64,000 nucleotides of DNA from Paenibacillus azoreducens (lineage in GTDB: Bacteria; Bacillota; Bacilli; Paenibacillales; Paenibacillaceae), in contig NZ_AP025343.1 in NCBI RefSeq assembly GCF_021654775.1, positions 620,001-684,000 on the forward strand, read 5' to 3'. Made by a program: the position numbers and the translations under genes. The notes under the pieces were generated by a model, which saw nothing but the letters and a program-made list of their open reading frames with translations, had not been told where the DNA came from and did not search any database. Positions 17,088 to 30,903 of this stretch are shown here, one piece after another. Within the stretch, counting starts at the first letter, position 1, and each line of letters begins with the position of its first letter.

Positions 17088-17915
17088 ATGAGAAAACAAC
17101 ATAAAACCTTATCCATTGTCATGCTTTTGGTATTTCTGGCGCTGGCCGCCGTATTCATGTTTCCGTTTGTCTGGATGCTTAGTTCGTCGTTGAAGGATAA
17201 GAGCCAAATTTTTGCGAGTCCTCCGGTCTGGATTCCACACACTTTTCATTGGGAGAACTTTACGCAGCTGTTTACGGAGCGGCATTTCGGGGCGGTCATC
17301 CTGAACAGTCTGTTTACGGCTGTGACCGGCACGGTAGGAGCTTTGTTTTTCTGCTCGCTGGCCGGGTTTGCTTTTGCGAAATACCGCTTTCGCGGCAAAG
17401 GGCTGCTGTTCGGACTGGTGCTGGCGTCACTGATGATTCCGATGGAATCGAGCCTTGTGCCGCTGTTTGTCATTTACCGCGAACTTGGGCTGATCGACCA
17501 GCTGTGGGGCGTCATTCTACCGCGGCTGACCAGCGCCTTCGGCATCTTTTACATGAGGCAGTATTGCATGTCGATCGAAAATGAGCTGCTTGAGGCGGCA
17601 CGGATGGACGGCTGCTCGGAGAACCGGATTTACTTCCGCATCGTGGCTCCGATTTTGATTCCGGCGTTTGCGAGCCTTGGCATCATCTTTTTCGTGGAGG
17701 AATGGAACAATTTCCTGTGGCCGACGGTCATTCTCCGCAGCGAAGATCATTTGACGATCGCCGTGGCGATTCGCGCGCTTCAGTCCGGAGTCCGGACGCC
17801 GTACAACCTGATTATGTCGGGTTCGGTGATCAGCGTTTTGCCGATGCTTGCCGTGATTTTCATATTCCAGAAGCAGATTTTCGCCGGGCTGACCGACGGA
17901 ACCGTAAAAGGATAA
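17088..17915 (+). CDS. Carbohydrate ABC transporter permease, MalG/AraQ type
   Basis: 275 residues, the second membrane subunit. ATG 17088 is preferred because GGCGGTGGA lies just upstream; a GTG nine bases earlier is the alternative. 'MLSSSLKDKSQIFASPPVWIP' after helix 1 and 'ENELLEAARMDGCSENRIYFRIVAPILIP' (EAA loop) identify the family. The protein ends 'AGLTDGTVKG'. The spacing to the preceding stop is 12 bases, which supports translational coupling. Confidence 0.94.
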   Translation: MRKQHKTLSIVMLLVFLALAAVFMFPFVWMLSSSLKDKSQIFASPPVWIPHTFHWENFTQLFTERHFGAVILNSLFTAVTGTVGALFFCSLAGFAFAKYRFRGKGLLFGLVLASLMIPMESSLVPLFVIYRELGLIDQLWGVILPRLTSAFGIFYMRQYCMSIENELLEAARMDGCSENRIYFRIVAPILIPAFASLGIIFFVEEWNNFLWPTVILRSEDHLTIAVAIRALQSGVRTPYNLIMSGSVISVLPMLAVIFIFQKQIFAGLTDGTVKG

Positions 17916-17969
17916 ATTTGCGTTGCAGTGACCGTTTGGCATAAGGATACGGCAAAAGGAGGCGTGACC

Positions 17970-23110
<5,141 letters not shown>

Positions 23111-23186
23111 ACAGGCGCCTTTTAACATGACAACGAACGGATAAGCATATACGGATCAAAATGGGTTGATAAGGAGAGATGACAAT

Positions 23187-24608
23187 ATGGCACAGCCGAA
23201 ACAAACGGCAATGCATCCCTATATACCGAACATGATCCCGGAAGTGCAGCGCCAGATGCTGGACGAAATCGGGGTGGAACGAATCGAGGATCTGTACCGG
23301 ATCATTCCGGATGAGCTGAAGCTGAAAGAGCAAATGGATTTGCCGCCGGCTTTATCCGAGCTGGAGCTGAGACGTCATGTTGAGAAGCTGCTGAATCGGA
23401 ACCAAAGCACGCAGGATGTCCTCAGCTTTCTCGGCGCCGGCTGCTGGCCGCATTTCATTCCCGCCGTATGCGACGAGATCAACCAGCGTTCCGAATTCGT
23501 AACCGCCTATGCAGGCGAACCTTATGAGGATCACGGCCGTTTCCAGGCTTTGTTTGAATACCAGAGCCTGGTGGCGGAGCTGGTCGACATGGATGTCGTC
23601 AACGTGCCGACCTTTGACTGGGCGCAGGCGGCATCAACCTCACTGCGGATGGCGGCCCGGATGACCGGACGCACGGAGGTGCTGCTGGCGGGGACCATCG
23701 ACAAAGACAAGCTGAAAATCATTGCCAACTACATCACGCCGGATTTGACCTATAGGCTGGTGGATTTTCATCACGAATCCGGGGAATTAAACCTGCAGGA
23801 TCTGCGCAATAAAATGACGGGCAACATCGCAGCGGTCTACTTTGAAAACCCTACTTTCCTTGGCACGATCGAATCGCAGGGACAGCAAATCGCGGACATC
23901 GCGCATGAGGCGGGGGCGATCTGCGTGGTGGGCGTGGACCCGATTTCCCTCGGCGTCCTCAAGCCGCCGAGCCAATACGGCGCGGACATCATTTGCGGCG
24001 ATCTGCAGCCGCTCGGGATGCATATGAATTACGGCGGCGGTCAGGCCGGCTTTATTGCGACGCGGGACGAAGAGAAATACGTCATGGAGTATCCGTCGCG
24101 TTTGTTCGGCATCGCTCCGACCATCGTTGAAGGCGAATACGGCTTCGGGGATGTAGCCTATGAACGGACGTCGTTTCACGACAGGGAAAAAGGCAAGGAA
24201 TCCGTCGGCACCCAAACGGCCCTATGGGGCATTACGGCCGGGGTTTACCTGGCGCTGCTCGGGCCTTACGGCATGCAGGAACTCGGGCAGACGATCATGC
24301 AAAAATCCCAATATGCGGCCACACTGCTCGGGCAGATCGAAGGCGTCACAATTCGGCTGCAGTCCCCGTTTTTCAAGGAGTTCGCGGTGGATTTCTCGCA
24401 AACCGGCCTGACGGTAGAAGAGGTTCTGAAGCAGCTGCGCGCGGAAGGGATACAGGGCGGACGGGATTTATCGTCTGACTTTCCCGAACTGGGCGAAAGC
24501 ATGCTGCTTTGCGTAACCGAGGTCCACAGCCAGGAGGAAATCGAACTGCTGGCGGCAGCGCTTGGGCGCATCTGCAGCCGGGAAACGAAGGGAGTGAACA
24601 GCCGATGA
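23187..24608 (+). CDS. gcvPA: Glycine dehydrogenase (decarboxylating) subunit 1-like protein
   Basis: 473 residues, a fold-type I PLP enzyme related to the N-terminal half of glycine decarboxylase P-protein. 'YIPNMIPEVQRQMLDEIGV', 'FLGAGCWPHFIPAVCDEI', 'TAYAGEPYEDHGRFQALFEYQ' and 'NYGGGQAGFIATRDEEKYV' align with GcvPA features, although many family residues differ (for example AGEP where the usual form has TPYQPE). This half normally lacks the PLP lysine. ATG 23187 follows AAGGAGAG. It lies in a sugar operon, overlaps gcvPB by four bases (ATGA), and no gcvT, gcvH or lpd is nearby, so it may be a paralogue with another job. Confidence 0.82.
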   Translation: MAQPKQTAMHPYIPNMIPEVQRQMLDEIGVERIEDLYRIIPDELKLKEQMDLPPALSELELRRHVEKLLNRNQSTQDVLSFLGAGCWPHFIPAVCDEINQRSEFVTAYAGEPYEDHGRFQALFEYQSLVAELVDMDVVNVPTFDWAQAASTSLRMAARMTGRTEVLLAGTIDKDKLKIIANYITPDLTYRLVDFHHESGELNLQDLRNKMTGNIAAVYFENPTFLGTIESQGQQIADIAHEAGAICVVGVDPISLGVLKPPSQYGADIICGDLQPLGMHMNYGGGQAGFIATRDEEKYVMEYPSRLFGIAPTIVEGEYGFGDVAYERTSFHDREKGKESVGTQTALWGITAGVYLALLGPYGMQELGQTIMQKSQYAATLLGQIEGVTIRLQSPFFKEFAVDFSQTGLTVEEVLKQLRAEGIQGGRDLSSDFPELGESMLLCVTEVHSQEEIELLAAALGRICSRETKGVNSR

Positions 24609-26176
24609 AGCGCATTATCAGAGAGCGGAAGGTACGCAATTTTCATCAGGCCAAATGGGATGAGCCGGTCATATTCGAACTGCATAAACCTGGAGAACGC
24701 GGCGTAGAGGCTCCGCAGGCTGAATCTGCGATAGAGGCGGCCGTTGGAGACGGCATTTCGTCCATCCCGGAAAACATGAAACGGACGGGACTTCCGGCTT
24801 TGCCGGAAATCGGCCAGGCCAAAGTGCTGCGTCATTACCTGCGCCTGTCACAGGAAACGCTGGGCTCGGACTTTAACGTGGAGATCGGCCAAGGCACCTG
24901 CACCATGAAATATATTCCGCGCGTCAATGAGATGATGATCCGTACCCCGAAAATGATGGATCTCCACCCGCTGCAGCATGAGGATGACGTTCAGGGGATT
25001 CTTGAGATCTATCATCGCCTGGATTTGGCCATGCGGGAAATTTCCGGGATGGACCGCTTTTCCTTCCAGCCAAGCAGCGGCACGCAGGCTTTGCTCACGA
25101 TGGCGTCCATTGTCCGGGCCTATCATGATTCCAGGGGTGAGGGAGAGCGGCGCAACGAGATCATCACGACGATGTTTTCCCATCCGTCGCAGGCGGCGAC
25201 CGCTGTCGTCAAGGGTTATAAGATTATCACGGTCATGCCGGATGAAGACGGTTTTCCGGATATCGAGCAGCTGAAACGCGCCGTTTCCGACCGGACGGCG
25301 GGATTTGTGGTCGCGAACCCGGAGGATACCGGCATCTTTAATCCGCGCATCCGCGAATTCACGGATATCGTGCATGCCGCTGGCGGCATCTGTTATTACG
25401 ACCAGGCGAACGCCAACGGCCTGCTGGGAATCACCCGAGCGAAGGAAGCCGGATTCGATATGTGCTTCTTTAATCTTCATAAAACCTTTGCGGCGCCGCA
25501 TATGTGCGGAGGTCCGGCAACAGGCGCGCTCGGCGTCGTCGAAGCGCTCGCCCCGTTCCTGCCAGGCCCCGTCGTCAGCCGTAACGGAGACCGTTATGAG
25601 CTTGAAGAGCCGGGAGATCTCAGCATCGGGAAAGTGCGCAGCTTTCATGGCGTAGCCCAGACCGTGCTGCGGGCGTATGCCTGGATCCGCAGTTTAGGGG
25701 CGGACGGACTGCTGAACGTGGCCCAGGCGGCCGTGCTGAACAACAATTATCTCTATCATAAAATCCTGCAGATTCCCGGAGCTTCTGCGCCTTACATTAA
25801 AGGCAGCCGGCTGGAGCAGGTGCGTTACAGTTGGCAGAAGATGACCGAAGACACCGGGGTGACGACCGAGGATGTCACGCGCCGGATGTGCGATTTCGGA
25901 TTGCATTACTGGACCAGCCATCATCCGTATGTGGTACCGCAGCCGTTTACGCTCGAGCCGACGGAATCTTACTCCAAGGAGGATCTCGACGAGTATATTC
26001 AGGCGCTTGCGCAGATTTCCCGGGAAGCCTACAGCGAGCCGGAGACGGTGAAAAACGCGCCGACGCGCAGCACCGTGCACCGCATCGACGATTCCAGCTT
26101 CGACGATCCCGCCAAGTGGTGCATTACGTGGAGAGCTTATTTGAAGAAAACGGCTTCGCCGCAAACGGAGGCATGA
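24605..26176 (+). CDS. gcvPB: Glycine dehydrogenase (decarboxylating) subunit 2-like protein
   Basis: 523 residues, the PLP-lysine-bearing half of the split P-protein. The Schiff-base lysine is Lys293 in 'FFNLHKTFAAPH'. The next residues read MCGGPATG where housekeeping GcvPB has a glycine-rich GGGGPGSG stretch, a difference close to the active site. 'QPSSGTQALLTMASIVRAYH' and 'VVANPEDTGIFNPRIREFTDIVHAAGG' also match the family. Translation is coupled to the preceding gene by an ATGA overlap. A standard glycine cleavage system would need T, H and L proteins, which are absent from this operon, so catalysis on glycine is uncertain. Confidence 0.84.
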   Translation: MKRIIRERKVRNFHQAKWDEPVIFELHKPGERGVEAPQAESAIEAAVGDGISSIPENMKRTGLPALPEIGQAKVLRHYLRLSQETLGSDFNVEIGQGTCTMKYIPRVNEMMIRTPKMMDLHPLQHEDDVQGILEIYHRLDLAMREISGMDRFSFQPSSGTQALLTMASIVRAYHDSRGEGERRNEIITTMFSHPSQAATAVVKGYKIITVMPDEDGFPDIEQLKRAVSDRTAGFVVANPEDTGIFNPRIREFTDIVHAAGGICYYDQANANGLLGITRAKEAGFDMCFFNLHKTFAAPHMCGGPATGALGVVEALAPFLPGPVVSRNGDRYELEEPGDLSIGKVRSFHGVAQTVLRAYAWIRSLGADGLLNVAQAAVLNNNYLYHKILQIPGASAPYIKGSRLEQVRYSWQKMTEDTGVTTEDVTRRMCDFGLHYWTSHHPYVVPQPFTLEPTESYSKEDLDEYIQALAQISREAYSEPETVKNAPTRSTVHRIDDSSFDDPAKWCITWRAYLKKTASPQTEA

Positions 26177-26189
26177 TAGGAAAGAGGAT

Positions 26190-26266
26190 TGCTGATAAAC
26201 AGGACTGCTGAAAAAGAGGGCTACTGATAAACAGGACTGCTGATAAAGAGGGCTACTGATAAATAG
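26190..26266 (+). repeat. Tandem repeat before the operon terminator
   Basis: Two units of 32-33 bases (each reading CTGATAAACAGGACTGCTGA... then AGAGGGCTA) and part of a third lie right after gcvPB. The AGAGGGC element in the second unit forms the terminator stem. Confidence 0.7.
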
Positions 26267-26280
26267 TGGCCCTCTTTTTT
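26247..26280 (+). terminator. Rho-independent terminator of the kinase-to-gcvPB operon
   Basis: AGAGGGC pairs with GCCCTCT across a 15-base loop and is followed by eight T residues. Confidence 0.8.
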
Positions 26281-26294
26281 TAAATATAAGACTT

Positions 26295-26523
26295 CCATGC
26301 CGCTTCGCGGCACCACTGATGGATGAAAATTTTGTCCATACTGCTACTATGGCTGGCGAAGGTAGGTCGTACTTTCTTGGTGTCTCGAACCCGTATATAA
26401 GACGGACCACAACGACCCGGTGCATCGCAGATTGTTGCTCCTTCGGGAAGCACGCAGGGCAGAATAACCCTTTTTGGTAGTTGCACCAGCCTTAAAATCA
26501 CCCAGTCGTAAGGAGAAGTACGT
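26295..26523 (+). ncRNA. Candidate bridge RNA region of the IS110-family element
   Basis: The non-coding left end begins with a perfect hairpin GCCGC-TTC-GCGGC at 26299-26311 and continues with further short pairings up to the transposase ribosome site (AAGGAG at about 26510). In IS621 and relatives this position encodes the bridge RNA that guides target and donor choice. Assignment is by position and structure only. Confidence 0.4.
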
Positions 26524-27744
26524 ATGGAAGTGTTAATCGAACGTTGCTGCGGTCTGGATGTTCACAAGAAGAGCATCACCGCCTGCATTATCACCCCTCA
26601 AGGAAAGGAGATTCGAACATTTGCTACAATGACCCGAAACCTGATTGAATTGGTAGACTGGGTCAAACAACACCGTTGCACCCATGTCGCGATGGAAAGC
26701 ACCGGAGACTACTGGAAACCGATATATAACCTGTTGGAATTGGAAGAACTCAAGCCCATGGTCGTGAATGCGCAACATATTAAATCTGTCCCTGGACGTA
26801 AAACGGATGTCAAGGATGCTGAATGGATTGCCAAGCTGCTGCGGCATGGTTTGGTGCAAGGAAGCTATATTCCGGACCGAGATCAAAGGGAACTGCGAGA
26901 GGTGATTCGTTACCGGCGAAGCATTATTGAAGAACGAACGCGTGAAGCGAATCGGCTTCAAAAGGTGCTCGAAGGCGGCAACATCAAGCTATCCTCAGTC
27001 GCTTCCAACGTACTCGGGGTTTCCGGACGAAACATGTTGGAAGCCATAATTAACGGTGAAACCGATGTCTCTGTCTTGGCCGATTTCGCCCAAAAGAAAC
27101 TAAAGCTGAAGAAAGAACAGTTGAAACTGGCGCTGGAAGGGCGACTTGGCCCTCATCAACTGCTCATGATCGAGAAGCAGCTCGCCCATATCGATTATCT
27201 GAACGAATTGATCACCGAATTGGATACAGAGATCGATAAACGTATGGCCCCTTTTGCTGAGGACCTGAAGTTATTGGATTCGATCCCCGGTGTCGGTAAA
27301 CGAACTGCCGAACAAATCTTGGCAGAGATCGGTACGGACATGTCGCGGTTTCCAACCCCTGGCCATTTATGTTCCTGGGCAGGGATGACTCCAGGTCACG
27401 ATGAAAGCGCGGGGAAGAAAAGGTCAGCCAAAACACGAAAAGGAAACAAAAAACTGCGAAGTGCCCTAACTGAGGCGGCGCGGGCGGTGACACGTAAAAA
27501 AAATTCGTACCTGGCAGCCCAGTATCATCGTATTGCTGCACGACGCGGAAAAAATAGAGCCGCAGTCGCCGTAGGACATACCATTCTAACGATCGTACAT
27601 ATCTTGTTAACGCGAAAACAAGAATATGTGGAGCTTGGCTTTGATTACTTTGATAAGCGAAAGCGTGACATCTTGATTAACAACTCGATTAAGAGACTAG
27701 AGTCCCTTGGACTTACAGTCAGCATTCAAGAACAAACGGCTTAA
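26524..27744 (+). CDS. IS110-family transposase (DEDD recombinase)
   Basis: 406 residues, apparently intact. The RuvC-like domain has Asp12 in 'GLDVHK', Glu58 in 'MESTGDYW' and Asp95/Asp98 in 'KTDVKDAEW'. A coiled coil (about 130-240) leads to the Transposase_20 domain with 'LDSIPGVGKRTAEQIL' and 'LCSWAGMTPGHDESAGKKR', where Ser295 is the likely nucleophile. The family uses a bridge RNA to join donor and target DNA. A TAAGGAGA ribosome site precedes the ATG. Full length and intact catalytic residues suggest the element may still be active. Confidence 0.95.
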   Translation: MEVLIERCCGLDVHKKSITACIITPQGKEIRTFATMTRNLIELVDWVKQHRCTHVAMESTGDYWKPIYNLLELEELKPMVVNAQHIKSVPGRKTDVKDAEWIAKLLRHGLVQGSYIPDRDQRELREVIRYRRSIIEERTREANRLQKVLEGGNIKLSSVASNVLGVSGRNMLEAIINGETDVSVLADFAQKKLKLKKEQLKLALEGRLGPHQLLMIEKQLAHIDYLNELITELDTEIDKRMAPFAEDLKLLDSIPGVGKRTAEQILAEIGTDMSRFPTPGHLCSWAGMTPGHDESAGKKRSAKTRKGNKKLRSALTEAARAVTRKKNSYLAAQYHRIAARRGKNRAAVAVGHTILTIVHILLTRKQEYVELGFDYFDKRKRDILINNSIKRLESLGLTVSIQEQTA

Positions 27745-28079
27745 GCGGTTCAAACCCATTTTTTAAAAAAGCAAGTTACTGGGGTTAGTTTCGTATTGCC
27801 AAAAACGGCTTTTCTAACGATACTACGAGCTGATAATTTTCAGGGCAGAAAGTATAAGCTGCGCATATCTCTGATCTTATATTTCTCCCGGAATTGCTTA
27901 AAACTTCGCTCTTTAGTGAGTGAGGATAAAACTTTTCCGGATGAGCGTTTGACGTTTCGATACATAGGCTACATCTGAGGATGCGTGTCGTCATCGGCGA
28001 ACGTATACAGTCTTTGAAGAGGCCGACGAAGGCGTTTCTCCTTTAGATATCAAGATTTGCGAAACTCAATTCCAGACGC

Positions 28080-28180
28080 TCCAGGGAACAATATATAGAC
28101 GAACTAAACTGTTGCAATCTATACATTACGCCCCCTGGATCAATATATAGACGAACTAAACCGTTGCAATCTAGACATTG
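28080..28180. repeat. Two-unit tandem repeat of about 52 bp
   Basis: Both units contain AATATATAGACGAACTAAAC followed by a Y-GTTGCAATCTA-ACATT block, the first at about 28090-28126 and the second at about 28142-28178. Each unit is preceded by a CCAGGGA or CCTGGAT box. I see no coding potential. Confidence 0.75.
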
Positions 28181-28209
28181 CTTGATTGAATCCATTTCAT
28201 CATCATCTC

Positions 28210-28392
28210 TAACGAAACGTGACATCGCTATTTGCAACAAAAATGGCCTTTTGAAATTTTAACGAAACAGGGTATTGTTATTAAGCTCAAAGGTGGCTTG
28301 CAAGCCCGATTTTACCCCAAATAACGATCTGTAGTTTCGTTAGATTTCATTTGCTCTTGTTTTTGCGGCAATAACGCTCCGTAGTTTCGTTA
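28210..28392. repeat. Mirrored four-unit repeat, TAACGAAAC family, copy 1
   Basis: 183 bp. TAACGAAACGTGACATCGCT at the left, a second direct unit TAACGAAACAGGGTATTGTT at about 28260, then two inverted units ending GTAGTTTCGTTA at about 28342 and 28392. The plan and length equal those of the TAACGGACAC family. Confidence 0.85.
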
Positions 28393-28620
28393 GAAAAACC
28401 TAGGTGGCAGCTTTTTTCCAAAAAGCTTTCAGCTTCGCTAGAAAATTCCCCTCCCAGGTTCAATTTTCTAACAAGGATCTTCTATAGATGATGAAACCCT
28501 CTTGACTGTTTCTAATCTCTTTCTTTCATTCTACTTATACAGAAGTCGCTTATTGGGTTTTTGCAAAATCCTTGTGAGTTTGGACACGCCGAATAGGGCC
28601 TTGGAATGGAACTATTTTTC

Positions 28621-28802
28621 TAACGGACGCCATGGACGTTATTTCGCTAAAAGTGGCGGTTTTCAAAATGTAACGGACACCACAGCGCTTAATTGCCCCA
28701 AAATCCGCTAAAAATTAGTTTCTTCGCAAAATAGGTGCATCTGTGACCGTTAGAAATCAAAAAGCTCGAAATTTGCCCCGATAGCGGCCGCTGTGTCCGT
28801 TA
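28621..28802 (-). repeat. Mirrored four-unit repeat, TAACGGACAC family, copy 2
   Basis: 182 bp in the opposite orientation to copies 1 and 3. It begins TAACGGACGCCATGGACGTT, has a second TAACGGACACCACAGCGCTT at about 28675, an inverted GTGACCGTTAGA near 28743 and ends GCCGCTGTGTCCGTTA. Confidence 0.85.
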
Positions 28803-29136
28803 GAGTTTTGCAGTGGATTTGGTCCTCCGATGGCGCTGCCTACGCTGGCCGCTTGCATGCAGTTCCCAACGCACGGTGAGCGGAGGTCAACCGCCAAACA
28901 GATTTTTGTGCAATGATTCCATACTGCTGGGATTGTTTTATCTCTGGCATATTTTCGTCAACGTAACGATCATGCCGTGCTTTTTAATCCTGGTTTGCAT
29001 AATTCCATGGTTGAAAATTAAACAGGGGGGAATTTCAAGGGTAGTTAGCAGTGCCTTCCAAATCCAGTATGAAAAGAGGCAAAGACAGGGAAGACTTTTA
29101 AGATTTCAATTCACCTTAAATTCACGCTGTAAGATT

Positions 29137-29165
29137 ATCTGTACCAGTACAGATGGTGTTTTCTT
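29137..29165 (+). terminator. Possible terminator hairpin
   Basis: ATCTGT-ACCAGT-ACAGAT followed by GGTGTTTTCTTTT. No gene is identified directly upstream, so it may belong to a lost gene or a small RNA. Confidence 0.4.
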
Positions 29166-29251
29166 TTATTGAAGCAGAGAGGCAGAGCCCATTAAAATCA
29201 AGGCAAGGACCTTAATGAATTGGCTTTGCATGCAGGCTGGAAGGAATATAG

Positions 29252-29443
29252 ATGATGAATTCAACAACGTATTTTACCTTTGACGAAGGGGCAGCTTCGA
29301 TGATAACAACAAGTATTGGCGAATTCATGCGCAATTGCAACCGAACTGGCAACTGTACTAGGAACTGTACTAGCAAACGTACTGGCAACCGCACTGGCAA
29401 TACTAGCATCTGCCTCCGGAATGAAAGGAAGTGGGGGGAATGA
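29252..29443 (+). CDS. Possible 63-residue leader ORF coupled to the DMT transporter
   Basis: An ATG-ATG start with GGAAGG seven bases upstream opens a 63-codon frame whose TGA stop overlaps the ATG of the transporter (ATGA at 29440-29443). The second half is low complexity, rich in Asn, Thr, Arg, Gly and Cys, because it is encoded by 12 bp tandem repeats (29339-29409). No family is recognised. The coupling geometry suggests a leader peptide, but the repeats could equally keep the frame open by chance. Confidence 0.3.
   Translation: MMNSTTYFTFDEGAASMITTSIGEFMRNCNRTGNCTRNCTSKRTGNRTGNTSICLRNERKWGE
29339..29409. repeat. 12 bp tandem repeat upstream of the DMT transporter
   Basis: Five to six units of the form ACYGYACTRGCA. 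The period is a multiple of three, so the repeat is open in several frames at once. Confidence 0.75.
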
Positions 29444-30342
29444 AAAAGATATCCTACCTGCTTCTTATCAGTATCAGCCTGATTTGGGGGTCGCAATTTT
29501 TCCTGGTCGATCTGGTCATTCACTCGATCCCTCCGGTCACGTTAGCGGCTGTCAAAGCTATCATTGGCGCAGGAACGCTCGCTTTGCTTTATATATTTTC
29601 GGGGCAGGGACGGAAGCGGGAGCCGGTGGGAAGGAAACAAAGCAAGTCGCTCTGGGGAAGCTTCGTTTGGATCGGCCTGCTTGAAGCCGTCATTCCTTTT
29701 ATCCTGATCGGATGGGGACAACAAACGGTAAGCAGCAGCATGGCCGCCATTTTGATGGGGACTATTCCGATTTTTACGATTTTATTCGTCAAGCTGTTCG
29801 TCCCCGGGGAAACCATTTCTGCATCCAAATGGATCAGCGTGATTGTCGGCATGGTCGGCATTGTCATCCTGTTTGCCCCTGATCTTGGTTCCTCTTTTCA
29901 TGCTGGAAATATCGCCGGCGACTTGGCGTTGGTAGGCGCTGCCGTCAGTTTTGCGGGTTCGCTCATTCTGATCAAACGGCTTCCGCCTATGTCCTCCATC
30001 CTTGCGATGCGGAATGTGCTTGCCGCTGCGTCCGTCATCCTGGTGCCGCTTGCGTTTTTGCTGGAAGATCCGCTTCATGTAGCCCTAACGCCGACACAAA
30101 TCCTTGCGGTCATCATTTTGGGCAGCTTCCATGCGGGTATTGTATATATGCTTTACAATCTATTGATTCAGCGGGCAGGTGCCACGTTTGCATCCTTAAA
30201 CAATTATTTAGTCCCCCTCATTGGCATCGTTCTTGGCGTAACTGTTCTGGGAGATTCTTTGACATGGAACGCAGTGGCGGGGTTAGCCGTTATTTTGCTT
30301 TCGCTGGCATTAGGCGGGTTCGAAAAACAAAAAAGGCCGTGA
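29440..30342 (+). CDS. DMT-superfamily (EamA) transporter
   Basis: 300 residues with ten predicted helices made of two EamA repeats (about 5-140 and 150-295). The N-terminal 'LLISISLIWGSQFFLVDLVIHSIPPVTLAAVKAIIGAGTL' and the second-repeat 'LNNYLVPLIGIVLGVTVLGDSLTW' segments are typical of drug/metabolite exporters of the RhaT/YdcZ group. ATG 29440 follows GGAAGTGGGGGG. The stop codon lies inside the stem of a strong terminator. The transported metabolite cannot be deduced. Confidence 0.92.
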   Translation: MKKISYLLLISISLIWGSQFFLVDLVIHSIPPVTLAAVKAIIGAGTLALLYIFSGQGRKREPVGRKQSKSLWGSFVWIGLLEAVIPFILIGWGQQTVSSSMAAILMGTIPIFTILFVKLFVPGETISASKWISVIVGMVGIVILFAPDLGSSFHAGNIAGDLALVGAAVSFAGSLILIKRLPPMSSILAMRNVLAAASVILVPLAFLLEDPLHVALTPTQILAVIILGSFHAGIVYMLYNLLIQRAGATFASLNNYLVPLIGIVLGVTVLGDSLTWNAVAGLAVILLSLALGGFEKQKRP

Positions 30343-30356
30343 TGTCACGGCCTTTC
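30332..30356. terminator. Strong terminator overlapping the DMT transporter stop
   Basis: AAAGGCCGTGA-TG-TCACGGCCTTT is a perfect 11 bp stem. Its A-run and T-run make it functional for both strands, which fits the convergent VOC gene. Confidence 0.85.
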
Positions 30357-30409
30357 CTTGTGCAATGAAAGATAAAGGGATTTCTCTAATACATCTGACC
30401 TTCCTGTAT

Positions 30410-30793
30410 TCACCCGATTTTGATTCCGAATGCGATCCATCTTCTATCGATGTCTTCAATGACGAATTCTTTATTGTTGTAATCCGTGCTTTCTAGTGAG
30501 CGGATGATTTTGACACCGGAGTTCATGAGTTCTTCTTGAAGTTCTTCGTGATTTTTAGTGATAAAATATGCATCATACCCATAGCCGTATAATTCTCTAT
30601 TCGGTATGACCTTTTGCCCGTTGGTTTGGGTTAAAATGATTTCGGTAGCATCGCGGTATAAACAGATATGGGGCTCTCTGGCATCCAAATACCGGACGGC
30701 TCTAAATCCCATATGCTGCTCATAATACTCCGCGGTTTTGATGATGTCGAGTGTCGGGAACACGCAGTGGGACATTAATAATAGATCTTTCAT
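30410..30793 (-). CDS. VOC/glyoxalase-superfamily protein
   Basis: 127 residues, one beta-alpha-beta-beta-beta pair as in bleomycin-resistance and glyoxalase I-like proteins: 'HCVFPTLDIIKTAEYYEQHMGFR' at the start and 'EFVIEDIDRRWIAFGI' at the end. The likely metal ligands (His9-type at the start and the terminal Asp/Glu) are only partly conserved, so it may be a binding protein rather than an enzyme. ATG 30793 has an AGGAGA site. It stands alone. Confidence 0.82.
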   Translation of the reverse strand: MKDLLLMSHCVFPTLDIIKTAEYYEQHMGFRAVRYLDAREPHICLYRDATEIILTQTNGQKVIPNRELYGYGYDAYFITKNHEELQEELMNSGVKIIRSLESTDYNNKEFVIEDIDRRWIAFGIKIG

Positions 30794-30903
30794 TTTAGTC
30801 TCCTTCTATCTGAAACAGGCAGTGTAAAATTTACATTTCAGATCTAAGCCCCGTTTGTTCTATATAGCTCAGTATTTTTGCGCCCCTTGACCCGTCAAAT
30901 CCC

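Larger units (their letters stand above)
26281..27790 (+). mobile_element. IS110-family insertion sequence (ends approximate)
   Basis: A complete DEDD-type transposase gene is preceded by about 240 bases of non-coding DNA rich in hairpins, as expected for an IS110-group left end. IS110 elements lack terminal inverted repeats, so the exact ends cannot be read from one copy. The left limit is set just after the terminator of the gcv operon and the right limit about 45 bases after the transposase stop. Confidence 0.7.
27745..29251. other. 1.5 kb gene-poor stretch filled with repeats
   Basis: No reading frame here has both a ribosome site and a recognisable protein. The stretch holds the right end of the IS110 element, a two-unit tandem repeat (28080-28180), one TAACGAAAC element (28210-28392), a 9 bp inverted repeat TAGAAAATT/AATTTTCTA (28439-28470), one TAACGGACAC element (28621-28802) and a hairpin at 29137. 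It resembles a landing site for small mobile repeats. Confidence 0.7.

Noticed and set aside
27796..27978. 60-codon frame right of the IS110 transposase
   Set aside because: No ribosome site and no recognisable protein; probably chance.
28813..29172. A 119-codon frame after the mirrored repeat, with a hydrophobic middle
   Set aside because: No ribosome site, Trp/Cys/Arg-rich start, and no similarity that I can recognise.
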